Shown one piece after another: positions 35,403 to 46,513 of a DNA stretch of 64,000 bases (position 1 is its first letter; the number at the start of each line of letters is the position of its first letter). The notes under the pieces were generated by a model. It worked only from the letters and a program-made list of their open reading frames with translations, was not told the origin of the DNA and ran no database searches. Source of the stretch: Liolophura sinensis (lineage: Eukaryota > Mollusca > Polyplacophora > Chitonida > Chitonidae); the NCBI RefSeq assembly GCF_032854445.1, contig NC_088306.1:14129386-14193385 (forward strand). Direction: 5' to 3'. The translations under genes were made by a program, and so were the position numbers.

Positions 35403-35655
35403 GGGGCCTTCGTGGCTCAGTTGGTTAGCGCGCTAGCGCAGCGTAATGACCCAGCACCAATGCGGTCGCTGTGAGTTGAAGTCCAGCTCATGCTGGCTTC
35501 CTCTCCGGCCGTAAGTGGGAAGGTGTGATAGCAACCTGCAGAGAGTCGTGAGTTTCCCCCGGTCTCTGCCCGGTTTCCTCCCACCATAATGCTGGCCGAC
35601 GTCGTATACGTGAAAAAAGTACGGCGTAAAACACCTATCAAATAAATAAATAAAT
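35403..35655 (+). mobile_element. SINE family A, full length, inside the LINE
   Basis: The element begins with a tRNA-like head (A box 'tggctcagttgg', B box 'gagttgaagtcc'), continues with the conserved body and ends in (aaat)n. It is flanked by a target-site duplication, aattatttgc at 35393 and aattattcgc at 35656. The insertion postdates the LINE. Confidence 0.88.
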
Positions 35656-35672
35656 AATTATTCGCTGGGCGG

Positions 35673-36300
35673 CTGCTTTTTTCTTCTTATAATCAATTAT
35701 ATCCTGTGTTTTACCAGAACGCAATGAACGATTCTTTGCTCTCTTCCTATCTTTAATAGCATCAATCCACTCAGTATTCAAATACGGTACGGGCTGTTTC
35801 TGTTGGTATATGCCTGCCGCCCGAGGAATGGTTTCACTGGCTATTGACGTTATTACAGAAATAACATTATCATTAAATATATCGAAATTGTCATTAGCAA
35901 CTTCCTCCACCGAGACAGACAAACATTTGCTGCGGAATAACCCCCAATTTGTTTTTTTTTAATATTCCATCTAAGTGGTTGCCCTGTATCACTGATTTTT
36001 GGTGTTACCCGAACATCAATGATAACTGGACAGTGGTCACTGCCACAACAGTTGTTCTGGTCAACCGACCATGACAGATCAGACGATATCTCAAGTAAGG
36101 ATAACGTGAGATCTAACGGGGTTGATGTCCCTGACATTGGATTAAACCGTGCTCCGGGATATACCCTGGGATATTATATTTCGGCTTAGGTTTGAGAAAA
36201 GTTTCCTGTACACATAAAATGTCAGGTGGTTTGTCTAACTTACAAATAAACTGTTTGAACTCTTGTCCGTGTACAACAAGACTGTGCATTATATTTGATA
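35673..36300 (-). pseudogene. LINE endonuclease remnant with internal deletion
   Basis: Near 36290 the minus strand codes a typical start (PPDILCVQETFLKPKPKYNI), then jumps to the C-terminal part (PLDLTL..., SDHCPVIIDV, 36137-35990). The catalytic middle of the AP-type endonuclease is lost. The stretch 35922-35673 codes the linker usually found before the RT (WIDAIKDRKRAKN). Confidence 0.75.
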
Positions 36301-36395
36301 ATAAAGAGTCCCACTATAAGGGAGATTATTGGCTGTAGGTTGTACTTAAACATTGTGACTATCTTTACTCAACATCAAATTTAAATCTTCAACAT

Positions 36396-37679
36396 TTATA
36401 CTGTGGCCGAGGTGTCTCTTAACGGACCGACCATTGACTTGTCAATTCTGCTAACAGATCTCGAACAATCATGAATCACCTCAAGCACGCAGGCCAGAAA
36501 CTTGTCTAAAGAAAGGTTGAGACAGTCAGTCTGTATAGCGACAGCACAAGTTTTAACTGGCAGGGAGCAGCTCACAGGGGTGCGAACAGGTTTGCTGAGC
36601 ACGGAATTTCGTGCATTTTCCCCACTGGATCGCGCCACGGGCTGAATGTACTGTAGGCGCAGATTCTTCTTGATTTGCATTTTCTAAAGAATTCTCTTGA
36701 GTTGTGCAAAAATTGATTTTGGCCTCATGCCGCACAACTTTGCACGCTTCTGAATAGGAGATTTTTCTCACTGCTTTTACATACCGCACTTTCGTCGCCT
36801 CTCGCCTTGCAGGACAAGCCCCATTACTTGTACTGTGTGCCCCCAAACAATTACTACACTTTAGGGTTTCTTTATTCGTACAGTTTTCACACGTATGGTT
36901 TTCACCACAGCGGGAGCATTTTGTTTTGGACCGGCAACGTTTGGAAACATGACCATACAGTTGACAATTATAACACCGTATAACTGGTGGAATAAACTGT
37001 TTAACATTGAAGGATTGATAACAGATATGAACCCGGCTAGGCAAAATTGAAGTTGAAAACACCAGCACTATAAAGTAGACGGTTCTCTTTCTTTACCTTT
37101 TGTTAGCCTTTTTGCTTCTACAACATTTTGTGACTTCAGTGCTTTAACTATATCTTTTTCAGTTCTTTCCACATCAACACCATATATAACCCCTTTACAC
37201 TGCGAGGCAGAATTAGGTGGGAAACACACAACATTTACGCCAGCAAGAAGTGTGCCAGAACAGAGCTGGACAGCCCGTCGGGGGATTTACGTCGAATAAG
37301 CAGATCTTCTCCTGATAATTTTTTAACACATTCAACATCGCCGATTTGTTTGTGAAGATATTTACCTAATTTTATCAAGTACACTTTCTGAATCGGAGTG
37401 TGTGCTTGTAATGACTTAACAATAACATTTGGATTTTCACTGTCCTCATTTGAGACCGCCACTTGCATCACTATCAGTTTCAGAGTTACTGGACGAGGTT
37501 GGGCTACTTGAGGACCGATCTTCTCTTTTTCTAGATACTTTCTGGTAGTCCCATATACTCTCAACACTTTGGAAACACTCCATTTCCCCCTCCGACGCCA
37601 TGTCGGAGACTGACAATGGGGAAAAGATATACGGAAAGAACACTACTCTAACCGACCTATCAGTGCATGCACAGCACAA
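36396..37679 (-). pseudogene. LINE ORF1 (gag-like) remnant, frameshifted
   Basis: The frame starts at 37679 (MASEGEMECF), switches near 37470 to a second frame ending at 37235, and resumes at 37068 with the zinc knuckles and a short tail to 36396. At least two frame changes and a weakly matching gap near 37070-37235 show decay. ORF1 proteins of this clade bind element RNA. Confidence 0.8.
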
Positions 37680-38232
37680 GACAAATAGAAATGATGTTAG
37701 CGTGCTGGCCCTGGGGATACTCAGGACTGGTCAGACAAAGATACCCGTGTTAGTTCAGAGTCACATAAGTGAGAAACTATGTCTAACTCAGCAGTGCTAA
37801 CTGTACCCATAGAACTATAACCTAACTAGCCTGAAAAAAAAATAAAGGTTGAATGTTTAATTAAATGCAAAATACCTCAAAGGAACTATAACATACTCAC
37901 AACATCTTAACCAAACAAACAAAAGGCTGAGAGAAAAAGAACACCAGACATCAGCAGCCCGCTCGATCTCCCAGCGAGTCTCCCACTCCACATCACTCGC
38001 TGAGAATCCTTGCCACTTCTCAGTCCCCTCTTATCCGCCTGAAAATATTTATCCCCTCGACGAAATATCAGCCTGCATACCCACCCAGCACGCTGGTATA
38101 ATTTTTCTTTTAGCATACATTTACCCCTTTTGGCAAATTAAATATCTATTTCAGAATTTCCTGGAGCAGTTTGTCAATTTCTGCAGATTTATCCCGTTTT
38201 TAATGATTACTGACGTTAATAATATATTTCTC

Positions 38233-38242
38233 AACGATATAT

Positions 38243-38277
<35 letters not shown>

Positions 38278-38365
38278 TTTGATTTATGTTTTACGCCGTA
38301 CTCAAGAATATTTTACACATGCGACGGCGGCCAACATTATGGTGGATGGAAACCGGGTCAATGAC
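38233..38365 (-). mobile_element. SINE family A, 3' part, with a long (atttt/attt) tail
   Basis: About 45 bases of ATTT repeats lead into 'tgttttacgccgtactcaag' and stop in the body at 'gaaaccgggtca'. It lies about 215 bases beyond the GPCR stop codon. Confidence 0.82.
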
Positions 38366-38580
38366 AAAGCCATTCAGCATGTCACTAAAGCCTCCATCTG
38401 TATACTTTGTCTTTTAAAGCCCTCAACTTAAGTGCTATCATCACTTTTATGATATAACTGGCAAAGAGATTCTTAAAATAATAAAACCATAATTTTTTTG
38501 ATATAATGATGCTAGGTTGACGAGTCCTAGCACTTAAGATAGAATTCATACACTTAAGCTAGGGTTAGTTTTAGGGTTGA

Positions 38581-39678
38581 CTATGTGAGTGTCGCTGACA
38601 AAACACCGCCAGTCCGCTTTCTCCCATGCTGCCCTCTACCAAGTTTGAACCTGATCGGTAATTGTTTCCGAACAGAAGGAATTCGACTCATCAGAATTAT
38701 AGGGTCTAAACAGGTGTTTCCTGTATACAAAATAAGTAGACAGCTCGCAATAGTAGCCGATCTTGTGGTCAGAGCCTCCCCTGTAGCACTTTCACTAATA
38801 ATCGAAAAAAGGGGCGCAGGGAGATATAGAGCCAGTGTTGTAACGTTGACCAGAAAGTAGGTTCGGGCCAAGGAAAGAGTAGTTTTCTTAGCAGTCGTCA
38901 TCGACAGATTTTGAATAGTGTGTTCTTTGTATTTAAGTATACCAAAAATGGAGATGTAAATAACAAAGGAAAAGACGTTTGCTCCAGCTACAAGACTATC
39001 GAAGGTTTTGGACCTTTCGGCTTCTAAATACGCGTTTAGCAGGTGCAGACAAAACATGGGAACCCTTGGAATTCCAGACGGTGGTAAGCTTGACCAAGTC
39101 AGAAACATGAAGATAGCCCAGACGGTTACGCCCAAGATCCAAGGCAGGTAAAGAATGAATATCCTCATCGGTTGAGAATAACCAATAGTGCTATAGGTCA
39201 GTGGGCGAACCACGGCATAAATACGATCCCCAGCCAGACCAACAGTACACGCAGCCTGCGCACAGAAAAGAATTAAACCAATTGTAACATAGACTCCAAG
39301 TAGACATACATCAGGCGAAATAATGTCCACACTCATGTGTATCATTGCAGTAAAGTAATAGGGATCTAACGCCAAGAGGAGCGGGAAGGTCATATTTGCT
39401 ATCGTCAGGTTGATAATGAGCCGTTTCGCTTCCAGTGCAGAGTTGTCAACCCTTTTGATGGCCCACAATAGAAGGGAATTGACGAAGACGGACGTACATG
39501 CCATAGCAATGTTAACAGAAGAAACAATTGATGAGGCAAGAGTAAAACGGAACGCGAAGACAGCTGAGGCCGGTGAGGCTGGCCCAAATACGTGACTACA
39601 ACAGGTGGCGTTGTTGTTGGAGTTGTTAGAAAAGGTCCCATCTGGATATGACGCGTTAACCACCTCTGTTTGAGCCAT
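38581..39678 (-). CDS. Divergent class A (rhodopsin-like) orphan GPCR
   Basis: I start translation at 39678 (MAQTEVVN), giving 365 residues. An in-frame ATG at 39777 exists, but a good acceptor (TTCTATTCACAG, AG at 39688-39689) lies nine bases before the chosen start, so the upstream codons are probably intron. The N-terminus is Asn-rich with several N-glycosylation sequons. Seven hydrophobic segments are visible at about 48-73, 88-111, 124-148, 170-194, 227-249, 270-293 and 307-330. Cys125 and Cys210 can form the usual TM3-loop 2 disulfide. The class A signature is present but altered: AGDRIYAVVRPL replaces DRY, NTCLDPIIL replaces NPxxY, and TM6 shows LYLPAP without the CWxP tryptophan. The tail is short and basic. 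It is an orphan amine-, lipid- or peptide-type receptor; the ligand class cannot be told. Neighbours give no clue. Confidence 0.9.
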   Translation of the reverse strand: MAQTEVVNASYPDGTFSNNSNNNATCCSHVFGPASPASAVFAFRFTLASSIVSSVNIAMACTSVFVNSLLLWAIKRVDNSALEAKRLIINLTIANMTFPLLLALDPYYFTAMIHMSVDIISPDVCLLGVYVTIGLILFCAQAACTVGLAGDRIYAVVRPLTYSTIGYSQPMRIFILYLPWILGVTVWAIFMFLTWSSLPPSGIPRVPMFCLHLLNAYLEAERSKTFDSLVAGANVFSFVIYISIFGILKYKEHTIQNLSMTTAKKTTLSLARTYFLVNVTTLALYLPAPLFSIISESATGEALTTRSATIASCLLILYTGNTCLDPIILMSRIPSVRKQLPIRFKLGRGQHGRKRTGGVLSATLT

Positions 39679-40735
39679 TGTGTGTACCTGTGAATAGAAG
39701 AGAGTAGATGAGTTAAAGGACAAGAAAAAAACAATGATGCCAGCATCGGATGAAAGAGCGTGACAACTTAGTTGCAAATATGGTCTTTCATATTTTTTCG
39801 ATTTTGTCTTTCGGAAGAAAAACGGTTTTTGGAAATATTTTTGTATGGTGAGTATTTGGGGCCACCTATTGATATATTTGGTTTTTTGTTCAAAATAAGG
39901 ATGTGATGCATGTCTAATCAGTTTATTTAAGTGTAAGTTTATTGTTTATATTCTAACAAATGAATTTAATCTAAATTATGATAATATTTATGAATATATT
40001 AAAAATATAAATATGATCAAACTATGAACACATTTCTTGGCTGAAGGGACCAATTCTATAGCGATTATATTTAGTATACATGTGTTATACTCTCTTTTAT
40101 AACAGTGTTTCGCAAAACCAATATACACCAAGAGGTGATTCCAAATACCCACTATATAAAAATCATTTTCAAGTGGTTTTTTTCTATTAAAAGAAAAAAA
40201 AAGAAAACATATTCAAGAGCACATTCAAAACTATCTTTTCGCACGCTTTCGTCCGAACTTAATCTAACTTTTTTGTTTTCTCCACCTTTAAATGTCTAAT
40301 CAAGACATTTTATTGCAGAAGAGCTGTTCCTTACTGTTACCCAGTGTATGTGACGAAAAAATGTTTAGCGCCTAAACGTGTGATTCCCCAGGTTAGATAA
40401 CTCAGGTACGTCTCTGGATGTCTAAGACTAAACTAAATGATAGCTGTTTTAAGATATTAATTTAGGCCTTCGGCAAATATCACACTGAGAGAAAAGTATT
40501 TTCTCTCAACGCTGTAGTCTCTTATAATTGAAAGTACAAATTTACGATTCTGTTAACAAATTTATATCAGGTACGTGTAGTAATAACAGACTGTTGTTTC
40601 AGTTTGTGGTTTTAGTTAACAAGCTTCTGTGTTTCTTTTTAAGGAAGTGTTTGAGTTCTTTTGCCCTTGACTTTTCAGACTGTAAAACACTGAGAACAAG
40701 GCAGATATGTTTAGAGAATAGACATTTAACAAAAT

Positions 40736-40899
40736 TTATTTATTTATTTATTCGGTTGGTGTTTTACGCAGTACTCAAGAATGTTTCACATATACGACGG
40801 CGGTCAGCATTATGGTGGGGGAAAGCCCGGGGGAAACCCACGACCATCCGCAGGTTGCTGGAAGACCTTCCCACGTTAGGCCGGAGAGGAAGCCAGCAT
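40736..40899 (-). mobile_element. SINE family A, 5'-truncated insertion
   Basis: Tail and body are bounded by a 15-bp duplication (gacatttaacaaaat at 40721 and 40900). Truncation falls at 'agccagcat', just outside the tRNA-like head. Confidence 0.88.
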
Positions 40900-41167
40900 G
40901 ACATTTAACAAAATAAACAGAGCACTGTTCCCAAGTACCTGCTACTCATGAATGCTGTCAAATGTTTATATTGACGTTGACAAAAGCGTAATAGATGCAT
41001 AATGAGCATTATAAATGACGAAATTTTAGATACATGTGTATACATGTAGAAACATTACTTAGTACTTTTAAAAGTGCGTTAAAGTTTGCCTCCAAGGCAT
41101 GCGCACTGTTGTGCATCATGTCTGTTATGCCAGTAAGGTGTAGGATGATACTTGTGAGTTTGCTATA

Positions 41168-41278
41168 TTTATTTATTTATTTATTTTATTGTCGTTTTAC
41201 GCCTCACTCAAGCATATTTCACCTATACAACGGTGGCCAGCATTATGGTGGGAGGAGACCGAGTAGGGCCCGGGAATA
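41168..41278 (-). mobile_element. SINE family A, 5'-truncated insertion
   Basis: Short copy with an ATTT-rich tail, bounded by an 11-bp duplication (agtttgctata at 41157 and 41279). Confidence 0.87.
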
Positions 41279-41999
41279 AGTTTGCTATAAGAAGACACCT
41301 TTGAGGCGTTATCCTAAATATGTTTGATACCTACCAATTTACATGTAACTGACGACACATCTGACTTGAGCCAAAGCCGAACAAGCAAGAGATTTGAACT
41401 TCCGACGTCATTGTTCTACGTCCGACCATTAGTGGCGATTAAAATGCCGTTCATTCAGATGGCGATTGTCTCCTTAATTTATATATCAGGGTTGGCGAAA
41501 AGTCGAATTGGCGGCAGTCATCATATTGTCACGCATAATATAATAGAATCGGAACTTCCACGCAATTCAATCTCACACGTGCATTCTCTGTCCAAAGACA
41601 ACACATTTCTGGTGTGGCGATGAAAAGACCTCTCCAACTGCAGAAATGTCGCCATTTGTGATAATGAGATAAATGTCTGCTAATCGTCATTGTCTTTGTC
41701 CCAATGTACAACTTCCTAGACGTCATGCTTTCAACCTGAGGTGCAGTTTTGGGGCAGTTTGCCTTTTAAAGCTAACCCTGATAAAATGTATTGAGTAACA
41801 ATATGCAGTGATGGAACGGAATAAAGGTGAGTGATTGGTTTAAAGTGTATTAAAATCCGAGGGTTTGTGCTAAAATGAGTACAATTGTCAGTGATTAAAT
41901 AAACATGCTATGACAATGTGTTTCGTCGGGTTATTGCATTGCCATTCACTCATCACATGAAATCGCTCATTTCACCTTTATTTCAAATGTTAAACGGGA

Positions 42000-42195
42000 G
42001 CGGTAGATTTAGGGTCAATCCTGGATCGAGTCACACTTAGGACCTTAAAGGAGGAAGTTGTAACTTCCTCACTCGGCGTTCAGCATGAAGGGGATAATGC
42101 AATGACTGGTTTACCCGTATCAGTATAATGTACTCACATTACATGCACTCTAAGGAGTCCTTCGTCGTCATATGACTGGAAAATTGTTAAGGACA
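42000..42195 (+). mobile_element. Interspersed repeat family B with internal deletion
   Basis: The head ('agcggtagatttagggtcaa') and tail ('cgtcgtcatatgactggaaa') are joined after loss of about 110 middle bases compared with the copy at 22098. Confidence 0.75.
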
Positions 42196-42979
42196 AGAGG
42201 TAGGAATTCATCGGTTATTTAGGTTATTCATCGGTTATTTGGTATTAACAACACATAACTAAATGTGTCACACTGTCGTCGCTGCTATGGTTTCACCCTC
42301 TGTTCTGTACCATTTCATAACCTGCATAGGACAAAGTCCTTAAGTCGAGTCGAGTGGTGTCGTTTTAGTTCTGGATTTACGGTTCTTCTGAGAAACTGTT
42401 ACAGGCCTGTGTTCACGGCAAAGAAAACAATGATCCCTGTATCAACAATTGTGGTACAGAAAACTGAATTTACAATCCCAAACAAATTATGTGTACAGGT
42501 TTCACGAGCCATAAAAAAGCCATCAGACTGGACGTGCCATTGAGAGAGGGTTAACACTCACTGGGACTGAACTCTCTTGTACTCACGGTAAATTAAATGG
42601 TTTAGGCTTACATACACAAAATTTCCAAAAAGCCGGATTGGACTATAGTCCGTGAAATTGAAAGTTGGATGGACATGATTGGTTAAATTAAGATATCTTC
42701 TCAGACATGACCGTGTCCATCTACATACATGTTATTTCACGGAATGATTAGGACTTTTGTGCTGTTCGTTTGTAGTCCTCGTTTTCGAGAAGTAGCAGAA
42801 AAAAGATGTTACTTCTTAATAATGCATTGGCGAAATTTATTTCATTGCCCTCTCCTTTAAGTTGAAGAAGCAATGATAACGGAAGGCATCATCACTGAAT
42901 TTTTACCTAATTCTACGTTAGCCATGGAGCTAGGGTGCACAGGGGCGTAGGCTGAGGGGAGGGGGATGTGCATCCGCAA

Positions 42980-43008
42980 CCCCACCCCACCCCACCCCAC
43001 CCCCCACT
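42980..43008. repeat. (CCCCA)n simple repeat
   Basis: A run of 'ccccaccccaccccacccc' in an otherwise AT-rich stretch. Confidence 0.9.
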
Positions 43009-43679
43009 CCGCGAGGCAAAAATGTTCCGCCGTTATAAAATGTAGCTATTAACATTCATTACACAGATATTTACTGTAGCCTATATAGACCAATATTTCA
43101 ATTTCGTACCAATACTAAATAGTATAGGCCTATTTAGACATGTTCTGTTATGTGAACCATTCCGTATTATTCCCGGTGGAAGACAGCGTGTAGCCATGCT
43201 CATTACATCAACATGATGCCTTTATGAATAGTTGCAATTAAAGTGCAGCTGAGATACTTGTTTAATTGTTATTTGACCTGGAACTCATTCAGGGACTACG
43301 AATTTGAACTTTGATATGGAATCCATGCCTGGAATATCCATAGTCTGCCCAGCATCATTGAAAACTGATGACCCCTTCTCTGTTGTGTGTTACCGGCTTT
43401 ATTTCTTATTCGTATAATTTCTTACATACCTTTGTCTTTGGGTGTTAGTGTTAAATGTTGTTTTGGAAATGGATCTTGCGATTATCGACTTGGAACGCCT
43501 TTTACGGACTACGAATGGTGTATGAATGTCGGACATGACGCTTATAGAATTACCTCTCTTGAATCGTACCGCGCAGGTAGCAGTAGCCATTTCCGTCTGG
43601 TGGACAAGACAGATGACGCAGTTTTACTGTTACTGTTTGTAACTCTGGCATCCTTGATAATAAATACACTGTAACAAAT

Positions 43680-43755
43680 TACACTGTAATTTTACAGTGA
43701 AAAGTGCTGGCAATTTTGTGGCCAGTCTTTTCACTTTAGATTTACAAGATGTGCT
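43680..43755. repeat. Small foldback element
   Basis: 'ttttacagtgaaaagtgctg' pairs imperfectly with 'ggccagtcttttcactttag' around a short loop. It looks like a decayed hairpin MITE; no target duplication is clear. Confidence 0.5.
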
Positions 43756-43857
43756 GTTTAATAGATACACCCAAAATAGTATTATATTTCCACATATTCC
43801 ATTGTAAATAATGAGTTAACAAAATCTACATATCTACCAAGAAAACCAGTGTACATT

Positions 43858-43970
43858 TGTAGAGATAAATTGACAAGAAGTCGGATTTCACGGGTTACGT
43901 GTCACCATCTGCCAGCTATCACACTGTCGTTGCTGCTCCAATTTTTCTCTCTATACTGTACAATTTAATA
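43858..43970 (+). repeat. Interspersed repeat family C copy
   Basis: 'gagataaattgacaagaagt' then 'ctgccagctatcacactgtc' and 'ctctctatactgtac'. A shorter copy lies at 42262-42320. Confidence 0.75.
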
Positions 43971-44689
43971 ATATTTAATGATCGATTTAAATCAATTCAC
44001 AATTCGTTCACTATATTGTGCAGCTGCGATTTTGATAACTATACAAAGATCAAAACACGGCGTTCGGAAAGAAACATCCATGACAGCTTCTGAGGTAACA
44101 ATTTTTCATTCTTACCGGTTGCGTGAGTCTTGAATCTTCTGGTATGTCGGTTTTTCGGTAACTCTTGTTTGCAATGACGCTGATCGCCTCTGGAGAACCT
44201 TAACCTTGTCCTGATATCTGCCAAGCTTTAAACAAGCTTCGTCTAATCAGTGCCCCGTATTTATACTTCCATTTATCAAATGTTGACAACCCACTCAGTC
44301 TGATTGGTTAGTGCATCTCCAATCACATAACAGATTCTGATAGATCAGCGCCAGAAGCGGCTTTATGGCAAGTCCAGGCTATGCAGTGTCTGTGATCTAC
44401 AGAGTCTTGTTTAAATGTCTATTACCACTGTAACATATCGTATAGATTATTATGACCAACTATTGCCACGGAACTGCAAGCAGGTGCTTCTTGCAAATTA
44501 TGGTATAATACGCTGTGTGTCATTTGTTCTCGTGCTTTCCCGCGCGGATTCGTTCCCTTTTTTATTACAGTTAATTTATATACCTATATGATTTCGGTTT
44601 ATATTTGGATCCAAATGTACCGCATATTAATTACTTTTCAGCAAGATCTTTTCAACCAATGTAGTGCCTGGATTAAGCGCATGTAACTT

Positions 44690-44800
44690 CCCTCATGCAA
44701 CGGCGGTCAGTTCTATAGATAGGAAGAAACCGGAGTACCCGCGAGATAAACCACTGGTCATTGGCAAATTACTAAGGGATCTTTCCCCCTTGTTACGTAC
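44690..44800 (-). mobile_element. SINE family A relic, highly decayed
   Basis: Weak but ordered matches to the body: 'catgcaacggcggtcagttc', 'gaagaaaccggagtacccgc', 'accactggtcattggcaaat'. Confidence 0.5.
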
Positions 44801-45371
44801 ATAGCTGCACGCCAAATTGGTGGATTTCACTCCTCAAACAGCCGCGTTGGCGTACATGTGAACGTCCGTTTGTGTCCAAAGCTATTGCCAAAGCGAACAG
44901 AGAGGGGAGAGAATTCGCATATTCCTTGTTCATATCGTGCCTTGTATTTTATACATTACAGTAAGTATAAGTTTTCCTGTGTAAGTAAATGTAGGTAGAG
45001 TCTAGCGCTCCGCTTTAAACCGTGTATATCTCCGCTTAATCCGGAGCAAGGGGAATGTATACGCATCGTGCGGTATGATATCGCGACGTTGAGCATACGA
45101 AATTCCAATCAAAGTGCAACAGAGATAAATATACATGTATGTTGACTACTTATACACAATAGCATGGTGCACAATTTTGATACTGATTAAATTTATGCGC
45201 CTATAACACTTCTCGCGTCTCCCTGGTACCTTTGAAAACTATTGACTGCTTGTTTTTGCATAAAACTGTCCTAATTTCTTACATTATATATTTTCTGAAT
45301 TCTTCGGTGGTTTACGAAGTTTCTAGCGGAACATTCATTAGGACTGGTGATTGGTATACGAATGTAATTAA

Positions 45372-45500
45372 AGTCTTACAGCATAGAAAGTAAAACCTGA
45401 GCGGCGACGGCGGTGTGATAGTTGGTAAACGGTCACACGTAACCGGTGAAATACGGCCTCTTGTCAATTTCCCTCACTTAGGGTTCATGTAAATGCTAAA
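45372..45500 (-). repeat. Interspersed repeat family C copy
   Basis: Minus-strand copy with 'gtgatagttggtaaacggtc' and 'cctcttgtcaatttccctca'. Two more minus-strand copies follow at 46388-46513 and 48110-48236, so three same-oriented copies lie within 3 kb. Confidence 0.75.
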
Positions 45501-45679
45501 ATATCAACAAATGTGTGACTGGACACCGAAATGCTAGCTATTCAGAGGAAAACATCTTTAATGTGCATCTTAATTATATTTAACTGCTTGTTCACACCAC
45601 GCTCCCATTATAGCATTCTACTCACTGTATCAGTACATACCAATAAAATCCAAATTGGCCCCGCTACATATCACAAAGA

Positions 45680-45890
45680 CTTTACCTTCATTGTCCATTA
45701 CCTCGCTTAGCGCACTGTGCGACATACACGAATATCATTACCCAAGCGTTCCGTGTTGAATGGCATAGACTTTGCCTTCATCATATTCATCGTCAACTAT
45801 CATGTTCTGTACAGCCTATACTGCATCAGCTCACACGAATATCATTACCCAACAGTCGCGTTTTACATTGCCGTCATTGTCACCATTACT
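45680..45890. repeat. Diverged tandem duplication, about 115 bases
   Basis: 'cacgaatatcattacccaa' occurs twice (45727 and 45835), preceded by similar 'gactttaccttcat' and 'gactttgccttcat' segments. Confidence 0.6.
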
Positions 45891-46387
45891 ATATTAACAC
45901 ATACGACATATATATTTTCTTTGTTTGATTAATTACACGTCAAAATTAGAAACGTGCAGTTGGGGGACGAAAGTATCCTCTAAAGGATGCGAACATAGAG
46001 TGGAGCTCAATGAAAAGAAATATACATATGTCATTGTTAGTCATTGCCATACATATTCAGCAGATCTAAAAGGTTTTGGTAAGCGACTGACAAAAGCTGT
46101 GGACATATTTTTCTAGGAGTGATTTGTTCAGTCATTTTCATCCACGGTTTCCTTAAACCCACGGATATGATGTAAAGTTTGTATACATTTTATTCCGTAA
46201 GTATCATCCCAATCGTGTCATATTCAATTTTTTATTTTTTGCTTTTTTCATCTACAAGTTCAATGTTATTGAGCAAATAGACGAGTTCGAAATTGGCCTC
46301 TTGACTTATTAACAAGTTATGCAAAAATTCTGATGGAAGAATTTATGCAAAGGAGAACAAACAAAATTCTAATACAATAAAGATGTA

Positions 46388-46513
46388 CAGCATAGAGAGA
46401 AAAGAGCAGAGACGACAGTGTGATAGTTGGCAAACTGTCACGCATAACAGGTCAAAAATGGTCTCTTGTCAATTTATCTCGGTTAAGGTTTTATTCTAAC
46501 TGTTCATGTAAAT
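46388..46513 (-). repeat. Interspersed repeat family C copy
   Basis: 'gtgatagttggcaaactgtc' and 'ggtctcttgtcaatttatct' match the copy at 45372 closely. Confidence 0.75.

Larger units (their letters stand above)
33400..37680 (-). mobile_element. Decayed I/Jockey-like non-LTR retrotransposon (RNase H-bearing)
   Basis: Read on the minus strand, the order is that of an I-superfamily LINE. A gag-like ORF1 lies at about 37680-36396, with three CCHC-type knuckles (CYNCQLYGHVSKRC, CSRCGENH, CSNCLGAHS). An endonuclease remnant lies at about 36300-35850, with the diagnostic SDHCPVIIDV. A reverse-transcriptase start is at 35040-34820 (WKHAVVVPVCKPGKP...SSYRW). A post-RT region is at 34730-34458. An RNase H domain is at 34452-33850 (IYTDGS, TSEIVAILLAL, FTDSES). 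A C-terminal Cys/His region is at 33707-33408 (FCNHCNV...HFLLRC). Several frames are shifted, and the cores of the endonuclease and RT are missing. A SINE sits inside it at 35403-35655. It cannot be autonomous. Confidence 0.9.

Noticed and set aside
38581-39777. Longer GPCR start at 39777
   Set aside because: The extra 33 codons cross a good branch and pyrimidine tract with AG nine bases before MAQTEVV, and read like intron sequence.
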